A stretch of 38,306 bases of DNA, from the NCBI GenBank assembly GCA_034505495.1, contig JAPDQV010000012.1, positions 1-38,306 on the forward strand. Direction: 5' to 3'. This document shows, one piece after another, positions 7,487 to 18,201 of this stretch (the stretch's first letter is position 1; every line of letters begins with the position of its first letter). Origin of the DNA: a candidate division KSB1 bacterium (lineage in GTDB: Bacteria; Zhuqueibacterota; Zhuqueibacteria; Residuimicrobiales; Krinioviventaceae). The translations under genes were made by a program, and so were the position numbers. The notes below the pieces were generated by a model, which searched no databases, was not told the DNA's origin, and was given only the letters and a program-made list of their open reading frames with translations.

Positions 7487-8304
7487 TTTCTTTGCTCGTA
7501 AAGCGTTGTTTTCTCCAATTCGCCGCCGAAGAGCAGTTTTTCCAGAGTCTCTTCGCCCTGCCAGCGGGTGATGTGCACCCGCTTCAAACCTCTTGCCAAG
7601 GCGGAAAAAATCGATTCCAGTTTCGCCACCATGCCGCCGGTTATGTCGCCTTTGGCGATGAGTTCCTTCGCCTGTTGAACCGAAAGATCAGAAAGGACCC
7701 GGCCGCTGCCGTTCATGACGCCGGAAACGTCGGAAAAGTAGACCAGGTCAGTGCAGGCTGCGCCGACGGCCAATGCCGCAGCAGCCGTATCTGCGTTGAC
7801 GTTCAAGGTGACGCCCTCGGCAGTAGCTGAAATCGGCGAAACGACCGGCAGCAAACCCGCCTGCAGCGCCTCGAAAATCGGTTGGGGATGAACGGCGACG
7901 ATTTCACCCACATAGCCGATGTCGCGGCCGTTGCGCAGCGTCTTTTCTGCGATCATCAAACCGAAAGTTTTGCCGGAAAAACGGCGACAGGCAACGCCGT
8001 TCTCCTCCAGCCATGCCGCAATGCGGCCGTTGATTTCTTCGGATAAGACCCTCTCGACAATCTCGACATCCTCGCGGTCGGTCACCCGTACGCCGTCGAT
8101 AAAAGTGGTGCCGCGGCCGGCATTCTGTAACGCCTGCGAGATCTCGGCGCCGCCGCCGTGCACGAGAATCACTTCCGCTTTCAAGTTACGTACTGCGCGC
8201 GCCAGTTCGGCAAATCCCGACTTGTCGTTAAACGCCCGACCGCCGATCTTTAACAGCAGCCTAAAGGCCGCCTTGGAATTCTGTTTTTCCGTCCAGCTTT
8301 TCAC
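7483..8304 (-). CDS. argB: Acetylglutamate kinase
   Basis: 273 residues if translation starts at GTG 8304, which overlaps the argC stop as GTGA; a second GTG at 8307 is equally readable. Any longer reading would lie inside argC and has no family counterpart. The amino acid kinase fold shows LLLKIGGRAF (phosphate-binding lysine), VILVHGGGAEIS (nucleotide and substrate Gly loop), LNVNADTAAAALA, and GDITGGMVAKLES near the C-terminus. It phosphorylates N-acetylglutamate. There is no clear N-terminal helix of the kind seen in arginine-inhibited kinases, so feedback control by arginine is uncertain. Confidence 0.93.
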   Translation of the reverse strand: MKSWTEKQNSKAAFRLLLKIGGRAFNDKSGFAELARAVRNLKAEVILVHGGGAEISQALQNAGRGTTFIDGVRVTDREDVEIVERVLSEEINGRIAAWLEENGVACRRFSGKTFGLMIAEKTLRNGRDIGYVGEIVAVHPQPIFEALQAGLLPVVSPISATAEGVTLNVNADTAAAALAVGAACTDLVYFSDVSGVMNGSGRVLSDLSVQQAKELIAKGDITGGMVAKLESIFSALARGLKRVHITRWQGEETLEKLLFGGELEKTTLYEQRK

Positions 8305-9314
8305 CACAAGCCCTCGCTTTCCTCGATGCCCAACATGAGGTTCATATTCTGCACTGCCTGTGTCGAAGCGCCCTTGCCGAGATTGTCGATCGCCGAAAAC
8401 AGGATAGCCGTGCGAGTCTCCGGCACCGTCACAGCACCCAAAAAGCAAAAGTTGGTATGTTGCGCCGCACTCATCGTCGGCAGGGAGCCGTCCAACACGC
8501 GCACAAAGGGTTCGTCCGCGTAACGCTGCCGCCACAGTTCCAGGAGATCGCTCGCGGAAAGGTCGCGGGTCAGTTCGACATAGATCGTCGAAAGCATGCC
8601 GCGCGTCACCGGTGTAAGATGCGGGGTAAAGATGACCGTCCGAGGTGCGCCGAAACAGGCCAACTCCTTTTCCATTTCGCCGACGTGGCGGTGGACATGC
8701 CCGACTTTGTACGGCGAAAGGTTTTCGTTAACGGAAACAAAATGCGTGGTGTCGCTCGGTTTTTTACCTGCGCCGGAAACGCCCGATTTGGCGTCGACGA
8801 TGACCGGCCGACCGCTCAACAACTTTTTCTGGGCAAAAGGCAACAGCGCCATGAGAACGCTTGTGGGGTAGCAGCCCGGGTTGCCGACCAACCTGGCCGC
8901 GCGGATTTCCTGCCGATGCCACTCGGGCAATCCGTAGACCGACTCCTGCAGCAGCTCAGGCTTGGGATGCGCAGCCTGATACCAGGTCTCATATTCGGCC
9001 GCAGAGCGAAAGCGAAAATCGGCTCCCAGATCGATCACCTTGGCGCCGCGCTCGAGAAAGCGCGCCGCCCAACCGGCTGATTCTCCGGCGTGAAGGCAGA
9101 GAAAGACCAAATCGACCGGCAGTGCCGTCGCTTCCTCGGCGGTGACGAGCCGCAGATCGCCGTATCTGCGCAAAAATGGAAAAATGGCGGACAACGGTTT
9201 GCCGTGCTCCCGCTCCGAGGTGGCGAAAACCAATTCCGCTTTGCGGTGCCGCTCCAAAGTTTTGATCAGCTCTTCGCCGGTGTAACCGACGGCGCCGACG
9301 ATGCCTACCTTCAT
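8301..9314 (-). CDS. argC: N-acetyl-gamma-glutamyl-phosphate reductase
   Basis: 337 residues from ATG 9314. This start is preferred over one 13 codons upstream because MKVGIVGAVGYTGEELIKTL is the standard ArgC N-terminus and opens the NADP-binding fold. The catalytic cysteine is in GNPGCYPTSVLMAL. Further family marks are DAKSGVSGAGKKP, the histidine-containing YKVGHVHRHVGEME, and FTPHLTPVTRGM. It reduces the acyl phosphate from ArgB to the semialdehyde used by ArgD. It lies 19 nt after proC and overlaps argB. Confidence 0.96.
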   Translation of the reverse strand: MKVGIVGAVGYTGEELIKTLERHRKAELVFATSEREHGKPLSAIFPFLRRYGDLRLVTAEEATALPVDLVFLCLHAGESAGWAARFLERGAKVIDLGADFRFRSAAEYETWYQAAHPKPELLQESVYGLPEWHRQEIRAARLVGNPGCYPTSVLMALLPFAQKKLLSGRPVIVDAKSGVSGAGKKPSDTTHFVSVNENLSPYKVGHVHRHVGEMEKELACFGAPRTVIFTPHLTPVTRGMLSTIYVELTRDLSASDLLELWRQRYADEPFVRVLDGSLPTMSAAQHTNFCFLGAVTVPETRTAILFSAIDNLGKGASTQAVQNMNLMLGIEESEGLW

Positions 9315-9333
9315 GACGTTACACCCTTTCCCA

Positions 9334-10188
9334 TCACTTATTGGATGAACCATTCACTTGATTGGTCTGCTCCAAGAGCCGAGACAGCTCCCGTGACCGC
9401 TTGGTGGCGGTTTCGACGGCGCGGATAAGCATGGGCCGCAGACCGCTCTCTTCCAGCTCCTTGATGGCCAAAATGGTTGTACCGCCGGGCGTCGTGACCT
9501 GATCCTTCAGGACCGCCGGATGGATGTCCGTCTCGCGCACCAGCTTTGCCGAGCCGAGCACCGTCTGCGTCGCCAGGCGCGTGGCGATGTTGCGGGGCAG
9601 TCCCATGAGTACGCCGCCGTCCGTCAGCGCCTCGATAACCATGTAGATGTAAGCCGGTCCGCTGCCGCTGAGGCCGGTAACGACGTCCATCAGGTCCTCA
9701 GGCACCCACTCTACTTCGCCTACGGCCGAGAGCATGGTCACGGCAATGTCCTTGTGAATTTGATCGACAAACTCGCCGACGCAAAGCGCCGAAGCCGCCT
9801 CGTCCACGACGGCCGGAATGTTGGGCATCACGCGGATGATCGGATTCTTTTTGCCGATAAATTTGCCGATGGTGCGGGTCGTGATGCCGGCGACAATCGA
9901 TATAATGAGCTGCTCTTCGCGCACCACATCGCGGATTTCCTCCAACACCTCCCGCAACGCCTGCGGCTTGACGCACAAAACCACGACATCGGCAAAGTTA
10001 ACCGCTTGCCGATTATCCGTCGTTACGCCCACCCCCCATTTTTTCTTGACCTCTTCCAGCCGCTCCGCCCGTACGTCCGATGCCAGGATATTTTCCGGCA
10101 AAGTCAACTCGGACTTTAACAGTCCGCCCAACAAAGCTTCGCCCATATTGCCGGCGCCGATAAAGGCGATTTTTCGCTTGAACAGCAT
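9334..10188 (-). CDS. proC: Pyrroline-5-carboxylate reductase
   Basis: 284 residues with an N-terminal Rossmann motif (IAFIGAGNMGEALLGGLL), VVLCVKPQ, IIRVMPNIPAVV, and the C-terminal signature VTGLSGSGPAYIY...DQVTTPGGTT. It makes proline from pyrroline-5-carboxylate with NAD(P)H. It sits inside the arginine operon, 10 nt after argJ and 19 nt before argC, with GAGAGGTG before its ATG. proB and proA are not present, so pyrroline-5-carboxylate must come from elsewhere, possibly from ornithine. Confidence 0.96.
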   Translation of the reverse strand: MLFKRKIAFIGAGNMGEALLGGLLKSELTLPENILASDVRAERLEEVKKKWGVGVTTDNRQAVNFADVVVLCVKPQALREVLEEIRDVVREEQLIISIVAGITTRTIGKFIGKKNPIIRVMPNIPAVVDEAASALCVGEFVDQIHKDIAVTMLSAVGEVEWVPEDLMDVVTGLSGSGPAYIYMVIEALTDGGVLMGLPRNIATRLATQTVLGSAKLVRETDIHPAVLKDQVTTPGGTTILAIKELEESGLRPMLIRAVETATKRSRELSRLLEQTNQVNGSSNK

Positions 10189-10198
10189 GGAGCACCTC

Positions 10199-11413
10199 TC
10201 AGGTATGATATTCCGCGTTGATGGTGATATATTCGAAAGTCAGGTCGCAGGTGTAGACCTCGGCGCGGCCGCTGCCGACGCCGAGATCGATCTTGACGTC
10301 GACTTCGGCCTGCGACAATCCGGCGATGACCTGCTGCCGATCGAAGGGTATGCGGCCGCCGTTTTCGGCCACTTTAACGCCGGCAAACTCGACGGCGAAC
10401 CGCTGCGGATCGATCTGCACGCCGCACGCTCCGGCCGCCTGCACGACCCGCCCCCAATTGGGGTCACGGCCGAAAATGGCGGTTTTGACCAGCATCGAGT
10501 CGGCAATCGCTTTGGCGGCGATGACGGCCTCACGGTCATCGGCGGCGCCGGTAACGGTGACGGTCACCAGCTTGGTCGCGCCTTCGCCGTCGCGGGCGAT
10601 GGCGCGGGCGGCCGCCAAAGCGGTCTTTTTCAAGGCCGCGGCAAAGCGATCGTAGGCCTCGCCCTTTTCCCGAATCGGCGGATTGCCGGCGGCGCCGTTG
10701 GCCAGGATCACCGCAGCGTCGTTGGTGCTCATCTGCCCGTCGACCGTCAAGCGGTTGAGCGTCTCCTCGACTGCGGAGCGAAACGCTTCCTGCAGTAAAG
10801 GCTGCTCGATGGCCAGATCGGTGGTGAAAATGCAGAACATGGTGGCCAGATTCGGACTGATCATACCGCTTCCTTTGGCGATGACGCCGATTCGACAGGT
10901 TACGCCGTCAACCTCGAAAGCAGCTGAAAAATGTTTGGGAACCGTATCAGTGGTCATAATGGCTGTTGCCGCTTCCAGGCCGCCGTCCTGCCTGAGCGCC
11001 TCAACCGCAGCATCGATGCCTGCACGCACCTTGTCCATCGGCAGCGGTTCACCGATGATGCCGGTGGAAAGCACCAGAACTTCGCGCGGATCGAGTCCCA
11101 GCCGCTGCGCCGTGCGTTCAGCCATTTCCTGATTGTCCAAGCGTCCCGCTTCGCCGGTGCAGGCATTGGCGTTGCCCGCATTGACGATGAGGGCGCGGGC
11201 GCGTCCCTGTGCCGTCACCTCACGATTCCACAGAATACAATGCGCAGGCGTCCGATGCGTGGTGAACAGCCCGGCCACGACCGCAGGCCGATCACTAAAG
11301 ATCAAGGCCATATCTTTGCGATTCTGTTTGATACCGGCAAAAACGCCGGAGGCACGAAAGCCCAAAGGCGTTGTAACCGTGCCTCGTTCGAGCTCGTGCT
11401 CGACTGGGTTCAT
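10199..11413 (-). CDS. argJ: Bifunctional glutamate N-acetyltransferase / ornithine acetyltransferase
   Basis: 404 residues, first gene of the operon. ArgJ precursors cleave themselves before a conserved threonine: the site here is DGEGATKLVTVTV, with the nucleophilic Thr after GA. TTDTVPK, AKGSGMISPNLATM and FGRDPNWGR are further signature segments. It moves the acetyl group from acetylornithine to glutamate, releasing ornithine and recycling the acetyl donor. This explains why no argE is needed here. Whether it can also use acetyl-CoA cannot be told from sequence; the separate GNAT gene suggests ArgJ mainly recycles. The start is ATG 11413 behind CGAGG. Confidence 0.96.
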   Translation of the reverse strand: MNPVEHELERGTVTTPLGFRASGVFAGIKQNRKDMALIFSDRPAVVAGLFTTHRTPAHCILWNREVTAQGRARALIVNAGNANACTGEAGRLDNQEMAERTAQRLGLDPREVLVLSTGIIGEPLPMDKVRAGIDAAVEALRQDGGLEAATAIMTTDTVPKHFSAAFEVDGVTCRIGVIAKGSGMISPNLATMFCIFTTDLAIEQPLLQEAFRSAVEETLNRLTVDGQMSTNDAAVILANGAAGNPPIREKGEAYDRFAAALKKTALAAARAIARDGEGATKLVTVTVTGAADDREAVIAAKAIADSMLVKTAIFGRDPNWGRVVQAAGACGVQIDPQRFAVEFAGVKVAENGGRIPFDRQQVIAGLSQAEVDVKIDLGVGSGRAEVYTCDLTFEYITINAEYHT

Positions 11414-11700
11414 GGTTTCCTCGAAAGGTTATTTTTCAGCGGATGAATCAATCAAAGGATCCCCCGTATGCAGGCGCGACGGACCGGCTCAGCACACGGG
11501 GCAAATACGGGATGGGTAACGCAAATTCCCAAACAGAGGAGTGAAAATGGAAACGAAAAAGTTGTGTATCGTATTTGTCATAACAATAAAATATAGAGAT
11601 TTTTCAACGGATACTCAAGAAGAATTTATGCTCCGGAATAGGCCGAAGGAAATATCAAACGGCAGCCGCCGGTGTTTCCATCGGCAGGTCCGGGCGAACC
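11414..11700. other. Intergenic region upstream of the arginine operon
   Basis: 287 nt between argJ and the cupin gene, both on the minus strand. The part from about 11565 to 11640 is AT-rich. On the minus strand it holds TTGAAA followed after 18 nt by TTATGA, a weak promoter candidate for the operon. I found no convincing ARG-box palindrome, T-box or riboswitch. An open frame on the plus strand from ATG 11547 has a good Shine-Dalgarno but runs across the cupin gene (see rejected items). Confidence 0.3.
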
Positions 11701-11973
11701 TTAAGCAAAATCATAATGCTTTCGGATCGGTTCGACGATTTTCCATTTGCAGGAAAGGCCGCAAGGAAACTCGACCAAGTCTCCGGCTTTGATTTCCACC
11801 GGATCGCCGCCGCCGTCAGGGGTAATGATAGCCCGTCCCTCCAAAATGTAGCAGGTTTCGGTAACGTCGTAGCTCCAGGGGAATTCAGAGACGCCGCGCG
11901 TCCAGATCGGCCATTGTCGAACACCCAATTCTTTCAGCTTTTCCTCACTCGGTCTTTCAACGCGAATCTGCAT
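11701..11973 (-). CDS. Small cupin-domain protein
   Basis: 90 residues, one cupin barrel of the DUF861 / Cupin_3 type: WTRGVSEFPWSYDVTETCYILEGRAII, then DPVEIKAGDLVEFPCGLSCKWKI. The usual His-rich metal motif is reduced; the Glu of ETCYILEG and few other ligands remain. Proteins of this size are often annotated as ureidoglycine aminohydrolase-like cupins, but nothing around it points to purine breakdown. A strong GGAGGAGG lies 3 nt before the ATG. It stands alone between the arginine operon and murA. Function is unknown. Confidence 0.8.
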   Translation of the reverse strand: MQIRVERPSEEKLKELGVRQWPIWTRGVSEFPWSYDVTETCYILEGRAIITPDGGGDPVEIKAGDLVEFPCGLSCKWKIVEPIRKHYDFA

Positions 11974-12024
11974 GACCTCCTCCGAATTATTTCAAGTCAA
12001 AGGAACTGGTTTTCGATCGCCAAG

Positions 12025-12053
12025 AAAATAAAACGATTCGTAGTGAAAAACAA
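12025..12053 (-). promoter_or_regulatory. Possible promoter for the cupin gene
   Basis: On the minus strand, TTGTTT (12053-12048), a 17-nt spacer and TATTTT (12030-12025) form a moderate -35/-10 pair about 50 nt upstream of the cupin ATG. It lies in the 141-nt divergent gap shared with murA. Spacing is good but each box matches only partly. Confidence 0.25.
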
Positions 12054-12114
12054 AACTGTTTTTTCTTTCGAGCGAATTTAATACCTTGCGCCGCCCAAAT
12101 TCGAAAGGTGAAAA

Positions 12115-13398
12115 ATGGATCGTTTGGTCATTGACGGGGGATATCGATTAGCAGGCACGGTGCAGGCGCAGGGCAACAAGAACGAAGCGCTGCCCTGCCT
12201 TGCCGCGTGTCTGCTGACGCACGAACCGGTGGTGCTGCGCAATGTGCCGCGCATCAGCGACGTGATGGAGATGATGAATCTCTTGAAAAGCCTCGGCGCA
12301 AGCGTGCAGGAGCTTGCTCCCGATACGTATCGTATTCAATGCCAAGAGTTGATTTCTGCCGAGCCCAATGCGGAGCTGTGCCGCAGGCTGCGCGCCGCCA
12401 TTCTGCTGGCCGGGCCTCTGTTGACTCGCCTGCAGGAATTGACCCTGCCGCCTCCGGGCGGCGACGTCATCGGCCGCCGGCGCCTGGACGATCACTTTGC
12501 CGCTTTTCGCGCCCTCGGCGTCGAGGTGAGCGAGAAAGAGCGCAAGTACCATTTCCGCCGCAGCACTCTGAAAGGAGCCGACATTTTTTTAGAGGAAAGA
12601 TCGGTTACCGCCACTGAAAACGCCATCATGGCTGCGGTTCTTGCTGAAGGCGTTACACGGCTGGAGAATGCCGCCTGCGAGCCGCATGTCGTCGGGCTGT
12701 GCCGCATGCTCAACGCCATGGGAGCGAAAATCAGCGGCATCGGCACGCATATTTTGGAAATTCAAGGCGTCCAGTCGCTCGGCGGTACCGAGCATCAAAT
12801 CGGTTCCGATTTGCTGGAGATCGGCGGCTATATCGTGCTCGGCGCCGTCACCGGATCGGAAATCACGCTTGCCGGTGCGAACGCCGATGAGCTCCGCGTC
12901 ATCCGCTCCACCTATCGCAAACTGGGAATCGATTTCATTGTGGAAGGAGATCGCGTAAAAGTGCCGGCCGAACAGCGTCTGGTGATCGAGCCGGACTTTT
13001 CGGGAGATATTCCCAAGATCGACGACGGGCCCTGGCCGCTCTTCCCGACCGATTTAATGAGCATTTTGATCGTCGCCGCCACGCAGGCACAAGGTACGGC
13101 GCTCTTTTTTGAAAAGATGTACGACGGCAGGATGTTCTTCGTCGACCATCTGATCGCCATGGGCGCGCGCATCGTCTTGTGCGATCCGCACCGCGTCGTC
13201 GTCGTGGGTCCCTCACGACTTTACGGAACGCAGGTAACCAGTCCGGACATTCGTGCCGGGATGGCTCTTGTTCTGGCGGCCCTTTGCGCCGAAGGCCGCA
13301 CCACCATTTATAATGTACGGCAGATCGACCGCGGCTATGAAAACCTGGAAGGCAAGCTGAGACAGCTCGGCGCCAAAATCGAGCGGTTCACCTCTTAA
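12115..13398 (+). CDS. murA: UDP-N-acetylglucosamine 1-carboxyvinyltransferase (MurA) with Asp in the catalytic loop
   Basis: 427 residues, the two-domain EPSP-synthase-like fold. K22 and N23 in NKNEALP match the conserved pair of E. coli MurA. The mobile loop reads LPPPGGDVIGRR, with D117 where most bacteria have the Cys that fosfomycin alkylates. TENAIMAAVLAEG, FPTDLMS (with the catalytic Asp) and IRAGMALVLAAL are also conserved. It transfers enolpyruvate from PEP to UDP-GlcNAc, the first committed peptidoglycan step, in the cytoplasm. An acidic insertion precedes FPTDLMS (DIPKIDDGPWPL). It is followed 32 nt later by murB. By analogy with Cys-to-Asp MurAs of mycobacteria and chlamydiae, it should be insensitive to fosfomycin. 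Confidence 0.93.
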   Translation: MDRLVIDGGYRLAGTVQAQGNKNEALPCLAACLLTHEPVVLRNVPRISDVMEMMNLLKSLGASVQELAPDTYRIQCQELISAEPNAELCRRLRAAILLAGPLLTRLQELTLPPPGGDVIGRRRLDDHFAAFRALGVEVSEKERKYHFRRSTLKGADIFLEERSVTATENAIMAAVLAEGVTRLENAACEPHVVGLCRMLNAMGAKISGIGTHILEIQGVQSLGGTEHQIGSDLLEIGGYIVLGAVTGSEITLAGANADELRVIRSTYRKLGIDFIVEGDRVKVPAEQRLVIEPDFSGDIPKIDDGPWPLFPTDLMSILIVAATQAQGTALFFEKMYDGRMFFVDHLIAMGARIVLCDPHRVVVVGPSRLYGTQVTSPDIRAGMALVLAALCAEGRTTIYNVRQIDRGYENLEGKLRQLGAKIERFTS

Positions 13399-13430
13399 TC
13401 GATCGGAAAAAGCCGTTGCAAAGCCTACAG

Positions 13431-14333
13431 ATGAACGAACCCGACTTTCCGCCGCAGTACGATGTCGCCAAAAACGAGCCGCTTTCCCGACATACCTCGA
13501 TTCGGGTCGGCGGACCGGCGCAATTCTTTTGCACCGTCAAAGATCCTTTGCTTTTTGTCGAACTCTATCGGTTCTGTTTAAGTACGGATCTGCCCTTTTT
13601 GGCTCTCGGCGGCGGCACCAACATCTTTTTTTCCGAAGCAGGTCGCGCCGGAATGGTTGCGGCGATCCGTTTTGACCGGATGGTGACGGCAGGGAAGGCG
13701 GCGATCGTCGTCGAAGCAGGCGCATCATTGGAGCAGATTTCCGCTCTCTGCCTCGAGTGCGGTCTGAGCGGCTTTGAATTTGCCTCCGGCATTCCGGGCA
13801 CGCTCGGCGGCGCCGTCTACGGTAATGCCGGCGCCTACGGCCGCAGCATCGGCGAACTGATCGTGCGCGCCCGCATCCTGACGCCCGAAGGCCGGATCGA
13901 AACCGTAGACCGCGACTTTTTCCGCTTCGCCTATCGATCGTCCTATCTCAAAGAGTATCCGGCGATTCTTCTGCAGGCCGAACTGCAGTTGAGCAAAGGC
14001 GAACCGGTGCGCATTCGCGCGGCCTGCGAAGAAATCCTGGCTCTTCGTCGGCAAAAGCTGCCGCCGCCGGAAACCCCGACCGCCGGCTCATGGTTTAAAA
14101 ACATCGAAACCGGCGGTGAGCGTCGACAGGCCGCCGCCGTTTACCTCGATGCCGTCGGCGCCAAACAAACGCGCGTCGGCGATGCGGCCGTTCATCCCAA
14201 GCATGCCAACGTCTTTTACAATGCGGGCCATGCAACAGCTGATCAGCTTTTAGAACTTGAGGAAATCCTGCGCCGGCGCGTCCTCGAACGCTTCGGCATC
14301 CGATTGGAGCGAGAGGTCATTTACTGCGAATAG
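13431..14333 (+). CDS. murB: UDP-N-acetylenolpyruvoylglucosamine reductase
   Basis: 300 residues from ATG 13431; a TTG at 13416, with GGAAA upstream, would add five residues and cannot be excluded. The FAD-binding part has HTSIRVGGPAQFF, LALGGGTNIFF and SGIPGTLGGAVYGNAGAYG. The catalytic serine is S220 in AGSWFKN, and HPKHANVFYNAGHATADQL closes the active site. The short C-terminal region fits the type II MurB group. It reduces the MurA product to UDP-MurNAc with NADPH. It forms a two-gene operon with murA. Confidence 0.95.
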   Translation: MNEPDFPPQYDVAKNEPLSRHTSIRVGGPAQFFCTVKDPLLFVELYRFCLSTDLPFLALGGGTNIFFSEAGRAGMVAAIRFDRMVTAGKAAIVVEAGASLEQISALCLECGLSGFEFASGIPGTLGGAVYGNAGAYGRSIGELIVRARILTPEGRIETVDRDFFRFAYRSSYLKEYPAILLQAELQLSKGEPVRIRAACEEILALRRQKLPPPETPTAGSWFKNIETGGERRQAAAVYLDAVGAKQTRVGDAAVHPKHANVFYNAGHATADQLLELEEILRRRVLERFGIRLEREVIYCE

Positions 14334-14433
14334 GCGCCCTTGCCGTGTTACCCTTCCCCGACTCGAGGGGGTTTCCCCACGCGGGCCATGGCTGCCGACA
14401 GAAACCCGACTTTAACCGTAGAGCCGCCGTGAT

Positions 14434-17319
<2,886 letters not shown>

Positions 17320-17615
17320 TTTTTCATTTTCTTCCCATTTTGCATGAACGGCTTTTATGATACACAATTTAAAGCTGCAGATCAAGCTTTTTGGTCATGG
17401 GTGTCGTTCCTACAGCTCCGCTCTCTCCCACAAACCAATATTTCTGCTCGCCACGATGCGCCCAAATATCTTTCAGTCTTGGAAAGGGCCGTATCGCTGA
17501 TTTTTCAGCCGTTTCAGACCTCTCTGCAATCCTGTAAGCCCGCGAACGTTAAAATACGGCCGTTACGCGCGATGCGGTTGGTGTCGCAAAAGAGTAACAA
17601 AATAATACAAAGGAA

Positions 17616-17630
17616 CTGATGATTCATCAG
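17616..17630. promoter_or_regulatory. 15-bp palindrome, operator-like
   Basis: CTGATGA-T-TCATCAG is a perfect 7-bp inverted repeat around one central base, about 300 nt upstream of the GH2 gene and 570 nt upstream of rmuC. The shape fits a dimeric repressor site. No second copy was noticed in the window, and the binding protein is unknown. Confidence 0.3.
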
Positions 17631-18074
17631 CTCAACCTACCCCAAAACTATTGCAGCCGACGCTTTAGATAGAACGCTTTTATGGTACGATTGTTTCCGT
17701 AGAATCGAAAGCTGATTCAGAAGACCGTCAACATTATGCCTTATCTACATGTGTTTTTTTCTCGGCCTGAGGAGAATCTCGACCTCATGCTATTTTCCCT
17801 AAAAGGAGCCTTTGATCCATCTTTTAGAAATATACCGCTTGAAGCCGTTGCAAAATCGTTCTAACATCAACAACGGCCATGCAGGACGCCGGCGCGGAGT
17901 GGGACAGTGAAGCGCGTGGTTTCGCCTTCCGGCATTTATAAAAATTATAGGCGTTTGTTTTCGTTTTCATCGCCGGCAATCGATGTCGGCTGTTGAATTG
18001 TGAGCCGTTTTTCACCTCAAATCCAAGCAACCCGGCAGCGGTGGAATGATTAACTTGTCAGGGTCTATGTGTTT

Positions 18075-18106
18075 TTGTGGATTTTTTGCGCCAAAAATCG
18101 TATAAT
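18075..18106 (+). promoter_or_regulatory. Possible rmuC promoter
   Basis: A perfect TATAAT at 18101-18106 lies 95 nt before the rmuC ATG. The upstream -35 element is poor (TTGTGG at a long spacing, or TGGATT at 17 nt). Confidence 0.3.
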
Positions 18107-18201
18107 GATGCCGTTTTTTATCACCTGCAAAAGCAGCGGAGTTGCGGCATGCGTCTTTACGCTAAGCATTCCATAGATCGCAACGGCAGGCGGGGTCAGG
18201 C

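Larger units (their letters stand above)
17320..18201. other. 882-nt gene-free region
   Basis: Lies between the divergent GH2 and rmuC genes. I see no convincing gene: open frames at 17344-17619 (+) and 17824-18030 (-) lack ribosome sites and resemblance to known proteins. A 42-codon frame at 17736-17864 (+) is readable but also has no clear Shine-Dalgarno. Contents that can be named are a 15-bp palindrome (17616-17630) and a TATAAT box (18101-18106). Base composition is more AT-rich than the flanking genes in several patches. It could hold a decayed gene, a leader or an RNA, but nothing specific is recognised. Confidence 0.5.

Noticed and set aside
11414..11700. Search for an arginine-repressor box upstream of argJ.
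   Set aside because: No palindrome resembling the TGAAT...ATTCA pattern at a sensible place; only scattered half-sites.
11547..11792. Plus-strand frame starting ATG 11547 with a good Shine-Dalgarno (AGAGGAG).
   Set aside because: The last ~30 codons are antisense to the cupin gene, the product resembles nothing known, and there is no promoter or terminator to support it. A shorter real peptide cannot be fully excluded.
14334..14433. Possible terminator between convergent murB and GH2 (CCCC...GGGG near 14355; CCGCC...GGCGG near 14430).
   Set aside because: Stems are only 4-5 bp and have no proper T-run, so I do not call a terminator.
17344..17619. Plus-strand frame of 91 codons upstream of the GH2 gene.
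   Set aside because: No ribosome site, no recognisable domain, and low-complexity composition unlike the neighbouring genes.
17736..17864. 42-codon plus-strand frame in the same gap.
   Set aside because: Protein-like in composition, but no ribosome site and no homology basis.
17824..18030. Minus-strand frame of 68 codons in the long gap.
   Set aside because: No Shine-Dalgarno and no family resemblance; could be a relic but cannot be supported.
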